From the NCBI RefSeq assembly GCF_963678635.1, contig NC_087063.1, forward strand, positions 598,287 through 662,286: a stretch of DNA of 64,000 nt. The letters are read 5' to 3'. The position numbers were made by a program, and so were the translations under genes. This DNA is from Symsagittifera roscoffensis. Lineage: Eukaryota > Xenacoelomorpha > Acoela > Convolutidae. Shown here in pieces: positions 40,001 through 50,975 of this stretch. The stretch's first letter is position 1; every line of letters begins with the position of its first letter. Under the pieces are notes generated by a model. It ran no database searches and was not told where the DNA came from. It worked only from the letters and a program-made list of their open reading frames with translations.

Positions 40001-42265
40001 ACAGATGCATCTACATCACTGTCTAGCCTCATCCATTGCGACTGAAGACAGTGACTGCATGGAATTTAGTTAAGAGGAGGGAGTAGCTCCTTCTCATTTT
40101 AGCAACAGTTGCAACTTAACCACTGTCTAGCCTCATCCACTGAGACTGAAGACACTGATTGCGTTTGAGTTAGTTAAGAGGATGGAGCAACTTCTGCTTT
40201 TCTTGGCAGCAGATGCATCTACATCAATCTCCACCTTCATCCACTGAGAATGAAGACTGTGACTGCATATAAGTTAGTTAAGAGGATGGAGCAGCTCCAG
40301 TTCTTCGTGGCAACAGATGCATCTACATCACTGTCTAGCCTCATCCATTGCGACTGAAGACAGTGACTGCATATAAGTAGGTTAAGATGAGGGAGCATCT
40401 TCTGCTCATTTTGGCAACAGTTGCAACTTAACCACTCTCTAGTCTCATCCACTGAGTCTGAAGATACTGACTGCGTTTGATTTAGTTAAGAGGATGGAGC
40501 AGCTTCTGCTTTTCTTGGCAACAGATGCATCTACATTACTATCCAGCCTCATCCACGGAGAATGAAGACAGTGACTGCATATAAGTTAGTTAAGAGGAGG
40601 GATCAGCTCCTGTTCTTCGTGGCAACAGATGCATCTACATCACTGCCTAGCCTCATCATTTGCGGCTGAAGACAGTGACTGCATGGAATTTAATTAAGAG
40701 GAGGGAGCAGCTTCTTCCCATTTTAGCAACAGTTGCAACTTAACCACTGTCTAGCCTCATCCACTGAGACTGAAGACACTGATTGCGTTTAAGTTAGTTA
40801 AGGGGATGGAGCAACTTCTGCTTTTCTTGGCAACAGATGCATCTACATCACTGTCTAGCCTCATCCATTGCGACTGAAGACAGTGACTGAATGGAATTTA
40901 GTTAAGAGGAGGGAGCAGCTTCTTCTCATTTAAGCAACAGTTGCAACTTAACCACTGTCTAGCCGCATCCACTGAGACTGAAGACTCTGATTGCGTTTGA
41001 GTTAGTTAAGAGGATGGAGTAACTTCTGCTTTTTTGGCAACAGATGCATCTACATCACTCTCCAGCCTCATCCACTGAGAATGAAGACTGTGACTGCATA
41101 TAAGTTAATTAAGAGGATGGAGCAGCTCCAGTTCTTCGTGGCAACAGATGCATCTACATCACTGTCTAGCCTCATCCATTGCGACTGAAGACAGTGACTG
41201 CATGGAATTTAGTTAAGAGGAGGGAGCAGCTTCTTCTCATTTTAGCAACAGTTGCAACTTAACCACTGTCTAGCCTCATGCACTGAGACTGAAGACACTG
41301 ATTGCGTTTGAGTTAAATAAGGGGATGGAGCAACTTCTGCTTTTCTTGGCAACAGATGCATCTACATCACTGTCTAGCCTCATCCATTGCGACTGAAGAC
41401 AGTGACTGCATATAAGTAAGTTAAGATGAGGGAGCATCTTCTGCTCATTTTGGCAACAGTTGCAACTTAACCACTCTCTAGTCTCATCCACTGAGTCTGA
41501 AGATACTGACTGCGTTTGATTTAGTTAAGAGGATGGAGCAGCTTCTGCTTTTCTTGGCAACAGATGCATCTACATTACTATCCAGCCTCATCCACGGAGA
41601 ATGAAGACAGTGACTACATATAAGTTAGTTAAGAGGAGGGATCAGCTCCTGTTCTTCGTGGCAACAGATGCATCTACATCACTGCCTAGCCTCATCATTT
41701 GCGGCTGAAGACAGTGACTGCATGGAATTTAATTAAGAGGAGGGAGCAGCTTCTTCCCGTTTTAGCAACAGTTGCAACTTAACCACTGTCTAGCCTCATC
41801 CACTGAGACTGAAGACACTGATTGCGTTTAAGTTAATTAAGGGGATGGAGCAACTTCTGCTTTTCTTGGCAACAGATGCATCTACATCACTGTCTAGCCT
41901 CATCCATTGCGACTGAAGACAGTGACTGAATGGAATTTAGTTAAGAGGAGGGAGCAGCTTCTTCTCATTTAAGCAACAGTTGCAACTTAACCACTGTCTA
42001 GCCTCATCCACTGAGACTGAAGACACTGATTGCGTTTGAGTTAGTTAAGAGGATGGAGTAACTTCTGCTTTTTTGGCAACAGATGCATCTACATCACTCT
42101 CCAGCCTCATCCACTGAGAATGAAGACTGTGACTGCATATAAGTTAGTTGAGAGGATGGAGCAGCTCCAGTTCTTCTTGGCAACAGATACATCTACATCA
42201 CTGTCTAGCCTCATCCATTGCGACTGAAAACAGTGTCTACATATAAGTTAGTTAAGAGGATGGAG
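37041..42265 (+). repeat. right-hand satellite block with 208-bp dimer register
   Basis: The marker 'gaatggaattta' recurs at 37041, 37249 and 37457, exactly 208 bp apart, and continues in dimers across most of the block. Longer units of roughly 1.0-1.4 kb are overlaid: the 'ctgactgcgtttgatttag'-type monomer recurs near 36830, 38187, 40475 and 41514. This is the most homogeneous dimeric part of the array. It stops after 'gttaagaggatggag' at 42265. Confidence 0.85.
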
Positions 42266-42843
42266 TACTGAAGCTAAGTCAGCCATTGGAATCGAGTTTC
42301 TTCTTCGGGATCTTTGGTTGGAGCTTGTTTGATTTTTAATGCAATATATTGCTATGTGCGTTGAAAAACTAGCCACTCTAAGTTAAATTCAAAGTGAAGC
42401 CAGAGATGGTTTATCACTGTTTCCAAAAAAAACTATAGCTTGAACAGATTTGTTTGTTCAGAAAGTTTAATTTGGCGTTAGGCAAAGCTTTGAAACCTTA
42501 TCATCTGATTTGATGTTTTAGTTTGGGTCTAAGAAATCAGCGACAATCAAATTAAACGTGACCCGAAAAAAAGTTCACTTCAACCGAAAGATATAATTTT
42601 GCTCTTTACATAGCGTGTAAGGGATGATTTACAAAAAAAAATCCCGAAAAAAATTTGAATTCAATTTTTAGCGTTATTCAAAGCAAGCGCTACTGCATAG
42701 ACCTTAAAAGGCAGTCCAAACACTCAGGGCTTGGCCCTGATATGAGCAGTTTTGCTGTTTCTTAAATCATATCTGCTAAATATGTTTCAGTTTTTCGAAA
42801 CAAAAACTGAATTAAGCGAATGGCTGAAATGCTTAGATAATAC
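42266..42843. repeat. noncoding flank with dispersed repeat family 2 copy (about 42605-42770)
   Basis: No gene seen. From about 42605 to 42770 the sequence resembles 49175-49345: both have 'gcgtgt...gggatgattt', an A/T-rich stretch, 'ttaaaaggca', then a short hairpin (AGGGC-TTG-GCCCT, 42726-42738) followed by 'tgatatgagcagt'. This indicates a degenerate dispersed element. Confidence 0.5.
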
Positions 42844-43164
42844 TTATTTTGTATTTGTATCCTTCGAAGCGGTAACGTAATAAAAATCCTGTGGGTACTT
42901 ATTTGAGCAAACACATGTGTTGACTTTTTTTGTAGTTTTGCAGACTCGGATTCCCTGTGCAATTGTGAAGTGGCAAAAAGCTACTACGAAACATGTGTTG
43001 ACTCTCTCATTCATGCCAATTTTCCACTTGCATGCGTAGTCTGAATAAATTTTGGAACCAGCAAAAAATCGGTCTTGTTTTATTGCCAAGCATTTCATTT
43101 CAACCGGAGAGCTTCGTTTTTCAGTGAAAACAAAAGTGTCAGCTGGAATTACAGACACTGCCAA
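42844..43164 (-). CDS. possible cysteine-rich exon or small protein, unrecognised
   Basis: A minus-strand frame of 106 codons ends in TAA at 42844-42846. It reads well as protein and has seven cysteines, spaced like a secreted disulfide-rich domain, with two VNTC segments encoded by a direct repeat of 'gtcaacacatgt'. The first methionine is not certain: a possible 3' splice site (TTTGGCAG) lies next to it, so this may be an internal or terminal exon. No signal peptide is visible. I recognise no family. The plus-strand frame over the same bases (43052-43309) is less protein-like. Confidence 0.33.
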   Translation of the reverse strand: MAVSVIPADTFVFTEKRSSPVEMKCLAIKQDRFFAGSKIYSDYACKWKIGMNERVNTCFVVAFCHFTIAQGIRVCKTTKKVNTCVCSNKYPQDFYYVTASKDTNTK

Positions 43165-43487
43165 ACATTTCTATTTGGCTGCTTCTAATTTCGCTTTTGT
43201 TCAAAATTTTTTTTGTCAAAATAGCAGTTTGTACTTTCAGGTAAAATTTGCTCAATCGAATGATTTTCCGCTATTTTCTTACTCCGAAAGTATTAAGCAG
43301 TTAATATAATACACAGAGTCAAATATGCATCAAGATTTATTGAGTTAGTCCACTATGGCTATTCTAAAGGTAACGTCTGTTTCGTTTCTCTTTCATTGAA
43401 ATTAAGTTAAAAACTAGTTTATACTCTCTTAGTTTTACCCAGTGTGAATTGCGCAGAAAATTGAAGTTAATTCTATGAGGGCGGCGG

Positions 43488-43615
43488 TTTTCGAAAAAAT
43501 TTGATACTTTTGTCGATCTTTTTTTAAGCCGACCAATTTGATATTTCGAAATCTTCCGAAAATACTTCAAAGACCCTATTTTGTCTACTTCCTGCAAATT
43601 TTGCAAAAAAAAAAC
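43488..43615 (+). repeat. dispersed repeat family 1, diverged copy
   Basis: Shares the order 'tttgat...gtcgat.ttttttt', 'ccgaccaatttgat.tttcga', 'ccctatttt', 'gcaaattttgcaaaa' with the better copies at 47368-47575 and 57865-58050. It lacks their terminal 'ggc.c.cgctcccc' box. Confidence 0.45.
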
Positions 43616-44962
43616 AAGCTAAAAATGACGTTATTAGCTTATTAAAATAGTTTTGAGACAAAACTAGAAATTTTTGTATACAATTAAAGCATCACCTTTT
43701 TTAAACGCTCTCATCTTTGAAGTTAGAGCCACCCGTGCTCTGCTCGACTCATGATTTCAACCAAAAGGGTGAATTATGTCCAACTTTCGACAGACATTAG
43801 GACGGTTGAACGAAGGTTTAGGCTACATGGTTGGTGGAATAATTTAGCCCAGTGTGCTGTAAACTTTCAGTTTGGTTACTTTAAGCTGAAATTCTCGTTT
43901 GTTTTATGTCATAATAATTCAGCTTTTGTTTGGCGTTCTTATTTTCGAGTTTTGTTTTGTCTTCAATTGTCTGCCAAGTAGATTAAACTGTTTGCCCTCA
44001 TCCAACGAGGATGTGAGAGATCACAACCATAGCGATAGCGCATGTGATCACACCGCAACCATAAACTATCTCCCTGGATGTTACTAAAACTCAAATTCTT
44101 CTAAAATGTTTTTAACAACCTTGTAAGCAAATGCATTTATCTGCTAAGAAGCTTATAAAAATTTGAGTTTGCATGTGAGATTCTTATAAGATTTTGAATT
44201 TGAGTGAAAGATTTTTATAGTAATGTGAATTGGGATGAAAGAGTTTAAAGGGAAGACTTTGACAGATATACGTGCCTCCAATGATGTCCAAATGCTTATA
44301 CAAACCATTAAGAAGCTACAAATAATGATCCTGCGCTCCTGGGGCAGTAATCAGAAGTTTGACGTAGCTTTCAAGAACTCTCGTCTGTCTTCGAGTTACC
44401 TTACCTTGTGAGGAACGAAGGAGACCATGAATGCACACTAACCACTGAAAACATATTCAACATTAGAAACATACACAAATCTTACAACATCAAAACATCA
44501 GAACATTTTTTAAAATCTTAGGAAAGCGAATTGAAGCCTTATAAAAACTAAGATTAGGAGAGTACTAACTAAACAGAAATATCAACGACTTATTTTCTAA
44601 CTACCCCCAACGTGAGACATATCAACGTTTCAGATCATCATGGTAATCAAATGTGAGATGATTGTTTCAGTGGTTATCCCAGTGGTGGAGCACAAAAACA
44701 CCCTATTTCAGCAAATTACAAAGTAAAAACAGTGCAGCAAAAATTTTCTGGGCGCCACCCCGGGGATGACTCCTAATCGAATAATACTTGATACCATTCC
44801 TAAAATAACCTTAAAAATCTATTCTAAACTAAACAGATCGAGCTAGCCTTTTCACACAATTTTGAAGTTATAGCACGAACTATTAATCCCAAAAAATATC
44901 AATACAGCACAGAATTTCCGCGGACGACCGATTAAAAATCCGATTAACTTTAACCAGCGGAA
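43616..44962. other. AT-rich noncoding stretch
   Basis: No convincing coding exon. I note a short hairpin CATCC-AACGA-GGATG near 44000 and the 10-bp palindrome TGTGATCACA near 44044. The ORFs here (43751-43981, 43899-44087) lack splice context and protein character. Confidence 0.5.
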
Positions 44963-45187
44963 TTAATATAAATGTCGGCTTTGGTGCTCGCAAAACAGCA
45001 AAACCAATTTGCAACAGTAGTAAAAGCTCAGTATTGTGTTTTTAAGGTGCATGTCATCGTCCTGAATGGCATTACAAATGCCCATCAGGCCACGATTGAC
45101 AAGGGTAAAGCCTGCACCGTAGACTTCATGCCAGCAGTACTTTTGTGTACTAAGAAGTTTCACCGTCAAACAATGCTAGAAAAATAA
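44963..45187. CDS. possible exon, strand undecided
   Basis: About 130 bp (45043-45170) are clearly richer in GC than their surroundings and are open on both strands. The plus frame (44972-45187, 71 codons) contains 'VHVIVLNGITNAHQATIDKG'. The minus frame (44963-45169, 68 codons) contains 'YGAGFTLVNRGLMGICNAIQ' and is preceded by a CTTCTTAG acceptor. Both have plausible third-position composition. I recognise neither product. One of them is probably an exon fragment. Confidence 0.25.
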
Positions 45188-45692
45188 ATTTAAGGAAATA
45201 TTTAAATCTTTAGAAACTTCCGACATTAGAACACTCGTCTAACAAAATATAGGAGATATTGAACCTTCGGATTTCAACAAGAAACGCGACATTTAGGAAA
45301 AATTCCTTAAAGGTAGTTTTTCAAAAAAAAATCTCTGTCAAAAACTCCTAGAAAACTTAATAAAACGAAAGAATTTAGTCAAATAGAACAAAACATACGC
45401 CGGATGAATGCTTCGGATTACGACTTAAAGCATCGCAAACGATAACAGACTACTCTATACGACGCTTCTTGAACCACTGTTGGCAACAAGCCCTCGAATG
45501 ATTGTTTGGTTTAATTACGTGAGAGTCTTAATTATTACTGTCCCAAGTAGAGAAGCTGAATCGCTAGGTGCAATTGTGGGCATAAGAAATTCTAATCCAG
45601 AGGTCAATTTAAATTCCAACAAAATAAAGTTTATTAATACAAGCTTGAGAGTTTATAAAAATTGATAAACAACATACTAAGTTTTACTTTAG

Positions 45693-45972
45693 TGGCTTCT
45701 TTTGGTTGGGCCGAACCAGCAATGCGGGCTTACAGAAAGTAATCTGAAGCGATTCAGTTCCCTTGACAACGGCCCTGACCAAATGGAACTGACTTTTTGT
45801 TGATTTGGTTGTCTTTGCCGGTGCTAAATATTAACCGGTAAACATTTTGGCCGGGTGCAGAAGGCGCCTCTTCTGCCAATTGTTCGTTTGCACAAATGAC
45901 TCCAGTGCCGGTTCAGTTCTCGACAACAGAACCATTACTTTGCACATTCCGCCCAAGTCTTTAAAAGGATAA
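45693..45972 (+). CDS. possible pair of exons, unrecognised
   Basis: A branch-point-like TACTAAG followed by TTTTACTTTAG precedes an open frame (45693-45803) with protein-like composition, including 'LKRFSSLDNGPDQMELTF'. A second open frame starts after GGTGCAG at 45861 and runs to TAA at 45970-45972 ('SVLDNRTITLHIPPKSL'). No donor/acceptor pair that I tried joins them in phase, so they may be separate exons, pseudogene parts or chance. A GGTAAAC donor-like site lies at 45836. They sit just upstream of the next candidate on the same strand. Confidence 0.22.
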
Positions 45973-46101
45973 TGAACAGCAATTAGCCTACATGTAATGT
46001 CAATGGGGTTGTGGTACGGCACTTACTGCAAGTGCAGTAGTAATTGTTGTTCTCTTTGATCACTGACCTTGGGACCTAAATTGTTATGTATAATTATGCA
46101 G

Positions 46102-46525
46102 TTATATCGTTATTATCTTATTACCAAGGTCATTGGATGTAGACCATCGTTTGGCTTCATTGTTATTTATCTTAAGCTCAGCGTACATCATGATACGGCT
46201 TTTGAGCTGGTTCATGAAACCGTAGAAGAGAAAAACTTAAGTCAAAGATTAAATCAATTCTTTGAAAACAGTATTGTTTTTGAATCTGAGTTGTCCAATT
46301 CCTTTCCTAATCACAGGGGTCGAAAGCGGGTTGACCCCTAAATTTGCCGCCGAGTTTGTTGTTTCCGAGCATCAACAGAAATATTTCGCATTTGTGGGCT
46401 CTTTGAAGGTTTTCAGCATCACGCTGAAGAGCTCACCGACCCTATACGCCGTCGACCTCTTCCTATTCAAGCTGATTAAGCAGTGTGTCATTGATAAGTT
46501 TTGTTATAAGATGTTTTTAGTTTGA
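46102..46525 (+). CDS. possible terminal two-exon gene fragment, unrecognised
   Basis: Exon one (46102-46240) follows an acceptor ending TTATGCAG and stays open; a weak donor AA|GTCAAA lies at 46241. Exon two (46317-46525) follows a good pyrimidine-rich acceptor (TTCCTTTCCTAATCACAG) and ends in TGA. The two join in phase across a 76-bp intron. Exon two is GC-richer than its flanks and contains 'TPKFAAEFVVSEHQQKYFAF'. An AATAAA lies about 30 bp past the stop, which supports this being a 3' end. No known domain is recognised; the part 'TLYAVDLFLFKLI' is hydrophobic. Confidence 0.3.
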
Positions 46526-46555
46526 ATCCTCGAGAACAACTAGCTCATACCTGAA

Positions 46556-46561
46556 AATAAA
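46556..46561 (+). promoter_or_regulatory. AATAAA polyadenylation signal candidate
   Basis: A canonical hexamer 31 bp after the TGA of the preceding candidate exon, at a normal position for a 3' end. It depends on that exon being real. Confidence 0.3.
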
Positions 46562-47367
46562 ATTGCTTTTTCTTTTGTAAATTCAGCCTACAATCAAGTG
46601 TTAATTCAGTAGACGTATAGATACAGCAACTTGTCACAGTGAGAGAACTCAAAGTAGTGAAAAACAAGATAATCAGATCAACGGCCGGGCTGAGATCTAC
46701 TTTGACTCTGCCAAAAAGTTATATTTTCTAATGACTTGGTAAAAACAATTTTTATCAGAAAAAGTAGTCAATTACTTTAGCTCCAAGTACCAGGTTGCTA
46801 GGCAAATACTTTAAACAGAAATAGTGTAAAAAGAAAGAAAAAACTTAACTGAAAATGGAACAGAAAGAATTTGTTTCGACTCAATGGCACAGAAAATTAG
46901 TTTTAACAATATTGCTGGAAAGTAAAGTTTTGAATGTTGAATTGAAAAGATGAAAATTTGAAAGTTTGTTTGGTTGCTGGATTACTTTAATAGGACATAT
47001 TTCAAATGGACAGAAAAAAAAACAGAATTATTTTTGACTCAGTTGGACAGAAAGTAAGTCTTAACAGAAAATTAGTGGGCTCTATTTTCTACAATTTAAT
47101 GTTTAGGACACTACGAAAGATCTTTGCAGTGTCCTAAACATAAATCAAAAGACATCAGACAAAATCACACAGCAAAAACTACATCCCTCTCTGCTTCTGG
47201 TTCGCCAGTTCTGTTCATCTTGTTCTTCACCACTGTTTACCAGGAATCAGAAACGGTGAAAGTATCAATAATTTATGAAAAAGTTTCGTCGAAAAGTTCT
47301 TTTACACAACAACAGCCCAACAAAAGTTATGACGAATAAAAATTCCAAATATTCGCGTAGACTGCTT
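46562..47367. other. noncoding stretch with a strong inverted repeat
   Basis: No gene seen. The main structure is a perfect 14-bp inverted repeat at 47099-47112 and 47128-47141 (ATGTTTAGGACACT and its complement). Its 15-bp loop contains the palindrome AAAGATCTTT. Confidence 0.6.
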
Positions 47368-47575
47368 CGAAAATTTTGACGACCTTTTTTTTAGGTCGAC
47401 CAAATCGATTTTTCGAGCTCTACCAAAGCATTGTTTTGCCCCTATTTTGGCAAACTTTTCTGCGCCGCAGGCAAATTTTTGAAAAACAGTAAAAAAAGTC
47501 GTTTTTGGGCACTTTTTGAAAAATTTTGACAAAAAAATCGCGTTTTTTTGGCACGCGCTCCCCCTCAAAAAGCAG
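47368..47575 (+). repeat. dispersed repeat family 1, best copy
   Basis: Shares with 57865-58050 the ordered boxes 'aggtcgacca', 'ttgatttttcga'-like, 'ttttgcc', 'gccg', 'aaaacgttttt'-like and 'ttttttggcacgcgctcccc'. The minus-strand ORF across it (47302-47568) is a reading of the repeat. Low-complexity, C-rich DNA follows (ten C's at 47714-47723) with the hairpin GCGCC-AAA-GGCGC near 47585. Confidence 0.6.
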
Positions 47576-49169
47576 TTAACTTTAGCGCCAAAGGCGCCCT
47601 TAGGAAAATTTTAGGGTCGGTGGGCCAAAAATGGATTTCTTAAAAAGTATCAAAGGGGGACCCTTTGGGTCGGCAGGGGGTCGAATCCCTGAGAGGAGGA
47701 AGCGTCCGCCCCACCCCCCCCCCTAAATCCGCCCCTTGCATTATAATAATTCTGGTGAAACTCTGAAATTCTAAGCAGCTTTCGTTTTCCTCACTTTTTG
47801 TCTAATCTTGACCCAATTTGAAAAAAAAATGCGTTTAAAATTTCAAAATTTGTTCGTTTTTCGGATAAATTAAATAGCGCTAAATTTTCAAACTTTTTTG
47901 TTTTCAATTTTGGTGTTGCAAGGTTTAGTAATTTCATGCGCTTTCTTTTCCAGTTTTCCAGTCATAGAGAAACGCTGCTGTTATGTAGCCCGTCATTCTA
48001 GTAATTGTGTTTTTCGAATTATGAGTAGAGCACCTTAAATCGAGTTATTGTCATCTTTTCTCACAGAACAATTAAACGATTTGTTTCAGTAAGGTCTTCA
48101 TTATTCTGGCAGTTTCTTCTGCAGCTCGCAGCAATGCACAAACGTATTATAAACTACATGTTTGTTAACAATTTGAAAAGCTTCGCGCATAAATTAAGTT
48201 CAGTAAATTTGCTTTGTTTTCAAAAAAAATAGTTTCTGTCTTCCTGTTGTTACTTCCATAGAGCCATCAACTAAGCCACAGCCTCTGTGGTCTCCCATCG
48301 GGTGACACTTTTGTGCGGTAAAATTTTCTAGACAAAATTTTTACATCGAAAATCTCCAAACATTAAATGTTCATCCTTAAAGCAGGCTCAAAAACTGGTC
48401 AGTTTACTTTAAATTCTTTATGCCAGCGTAGATTGTTCACACTCTATTACAGTGTTGATTTAACTTATCAGGACAAAATGCATAAGATTTGAAACTTAAA
48501 ACTATTTTTCTCAAATTCGATAGACTCTAATTGAAAAGACAAAAAATAAGCAAAACTATTAGGGATTACAGTGCAAAAGATTCTGCGAATACAAAGTTTA
48601 ACAAGAGTATAATCCCCAAAAAATTGAATAATTTGCAAAACTCTCAATTTAAAAAAACATATTTCATTTTTTTTACATTTAATTTTTCATGTTAATACGG
48701 CTCCCCGGGTTGACTTCCATAGACCAAAAATGCTAATCATACAATTGCATAAACTGATTCTATGGAAAAATAATTTAAGTCTTAAGACAGTGAACTAGAG
48801 TTGAAATTACAACCGAATTTTTTTCCAATTTTCGTAACGAAACTAACGGAATATTTGTGCTCGGGCTGGGTTTTTTCTTCAGAGAAATTTTGACTTTGTA
48901 ACTAGCCATGTTTTACGGAGTTTTTGCACGTCATTAAAAAAAATTAAAGTCCTGAGCTTAAATTTGAACCTGTGATCGTTTTTCGTAAAATTATGGGGTA
49001 TAAAGATTGTCATTTTGGCCAATTTTGGACAATTAACGCGCGATATATTTCGCGAGATTAACGTATGACCGGAGATTTTCATCCGTCTTAGAAACTGTTC
49101 TAAATTGATTGAAGGAAGTCTATTTGCCATAATTGATTTGTTAGTAGTAGCGAAGCCTGTCACTTTGTA
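47576..49169. other. AT-rich noncoding stretch
   Basis: No gene supported. It contains the C-run at 47714-47723 and many poly-A/T tracts. The minus-strand ORF 48879-49163 has no splice context and no recognisable domain. Confidence 0.5.
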
Positions 49170-49345
49170 CTTAATATGGCGTGTGGGGGGATGATTTTCG
49201 CAAAAATTTTAATTTAAAAAAATATATATATTTCTTTTTTATTTTTAATTTTTCATGTTAATTCTGGTCATAGAGTTTAAAAGGCAATTGGATCATTTAG
49301 GGCCTCGCCCTGATACGAGCAGTCTTGTTAAAATTGCATTTGTGC
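49170..49345 (+). repeat. dispersed repeat family 2, copy
   Basis: Resembles 42605-42770: 'ggcgtgtggggggatgattt', an A/T stretch, 'tttaaaaggcaattgg', then a hairpin AGGGC-CTC-GCCCT (49299-49311) followed by 'tgatacgagcagt'. The segment 'tttaatttttcatgttaat' also occurs near 48680, so part of a third copy lies there. Confidence 0.55.
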
Positions 49346-50975
49346 TGTCAAAAGATCAACCAAAATGATTGCGCTTTTTGAGAGCTCCAAACTTCAGACG
49401 AAAATTCATTCAGCAGTGATCTGACTTCAGAAGTTTTTCAATAGAAAATACTCATAAAACGCTCACTAAAAGGTAAACGCGAAACTTCGTAGAAATATTT
49501 CAACAAATATATGTTTTAAAAAATCTTTCTCTTTTGAGGTATTCTGAAACGCTGTAAATATCCTTATTTCAAAGCTTTCTACCAAATAGGCAAACAGATA
49601 AAAATTGGCAGAAAAAGTTGAAGATTTGAAAACTTTTTTGGCGCTTGCTCCCCGCGTTCATCTCTGGAATTTTATTTGATTTGCTCTTAAATTAGTTATT
49701 AACTGGATAACCCATAAATTCTTTGCTTTTAAACAGTCAAAAAACTTTGCTATTGGATAGTCAAAATATGTTTTTGTTCCCGGATAGCAGAAAAAATTTT
49801 AGCGTATAAAAGTAATCGCAATTTATTTGCAATCAAGTTTCATGAAATCAAACTTATTACGCATAGAAAATGTTTTGAGTCTTCTGGATTTTTGTTCCCC
49901 AATAGTTGTTAGATGTTTTCTTTTCTAAACAACCGCTGCGGGTTCTTAGTCTTCTGTCACTAATTTCAGACTTTCAATAATAATTTTGAGACCTTCTTCA
50001 ATAGTTTTCATGGTTTCACGACTGTTTTATGAGACATTTGAAACAACTTTCTAGTGTTCTGCGACTGATTGCCAAGCAATGGCGACTAATTTCCAGACCA
50101 TCACGAAAAATTCCAAACTATACGGTGTGTTCCGACTTTGTCCTCGACTAAAAAAACCCGATCGAGACTATGAGGCTTTTTTCGCAGACTGACATTGGAG
50201 GCGACCTCGAAAGTCCAGAATTTAGTGACGGACTTTGAAGCGATTAGCATGCATTTGAAGCACTGCACTGAATGCACTAAATACCAATTGTTCATCGCAA
50301 GTTTTATACCCTACAAATACTATTCTTACATAATTTTATCAAAACGTATTAAAACGTTTTCAGGAAAAATAAAGAAGTCTCTCACAACTTGCGACTATTT
50401 TAATGGCGCACTCGATGCACATTTCAGACCATAGTTGTTTTTAATTTCACAGTCTGCTGGTGGTTTTTATTAGAAATGTTTGTGGTAGCAAGCGACAGAA
50501 TTAAAGAACCACTCATAAATATTATATGCCATGGAGTCAAAATTAGACATCACACTCCCATTTACATTTGCTGCCTGATATTTATAAATCAAATTATAAA
50601 ACTGTCTGTCTCTGCTGGGAAAAAAGAAACGACTTGCTGGCTCTTTTTTTCAAAGGAAAACGTACAGTTCCGCTGTCTCCGACTTTATGCAGCGCAGCCG
50701 GAATAGAGATGCAAATTGCTAATGTAATTTTGACAATGTTCAAAACAACCTTCGTTTTTGGAGGAAACGGGGTCTATATTTTGTGGCTCAAAAGCTACGC
50801 AGCGACCTAACAATTAAAGATTTGAGTTGAACTTGGAGTAATCATTATTTTGAAGTACCTGGTTGAAAGGACTTTTATTAAAACAGAACTTGATTTAATT
50901 ACATCGTGACCGGCTGTGATCAAGACTTTTTCATGCTTATTTCATGTTGTTTCCTGGCATTGTAACGTGTCCAAG
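49346..50975. other. AT-rich stretch without a supported gene
   Basis: Several short ORFs overlap on both strands (50101-50810), but none shows splice sites plus protein character that I would defend. Near 49640 a 'ggcgcttgctcccc' box resembles the end of dispersed repeat family 1. Confidence 0.45.

Larger units (their letters stand above)
2048..42265 (+). repeat. ~40.2-kb satellite array of a 104-bp monomer
   Basis: An essentially uninterrupted tandem array. The spacing between the CACTSTCT boxes of neighbouring monomers is 104 bp (for example 5553 to 5657), giving roughly 360 monomers after subtracting the inserts. A monomer runs: CACTGTCTAGCCTCATCC, a GACTGAAGACAGTGACTGCA box, a TAAGTTAGTTAAGAGG box, a GGAGCAGCTCC-type core, then either CTTCTTGGCAACAGATGCA or CATTTTAGCAACAGTTGCA. 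The last two variants often alternate, giving a 208-bp dimer. Distant monomers differ clearly, while higher-order copies are nearly identical. The array enters abruptly at 2048 and ends abruptly at about 42265 in unrelated AT-rich DNA. The only inserts recognised are three 923-bp LTR-like copies. Its size and layering fit centromeric or heterochromatic satellite, but function cannot be read from sequence. Confidence 0.97.

Noticed and set aside
28950-41491. 71-codon minus-strand ORFs with a CxxC-like pattern (28950, 36598, 37949, 40237, 41276)
   Set aside because: The cysteines come from translating the repeated 'gcaacagttgcaactt'/'gagcagcttctgctc' boxes. There is no independent sign of selection, so this is not a zinc-binding peptide family.
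2048-42265. Calling the satellite a centromere
   Set aside because: Size, order and dyads are compatible, but function needs chromatin evidence. No recognisable CENP-B box was seen.
47302-47568. 88-codon minus-strand ORF
   Set aside because: It lies across dispersed repeat family 1 and changes with repeat copies; composition is homopolymer-driven.
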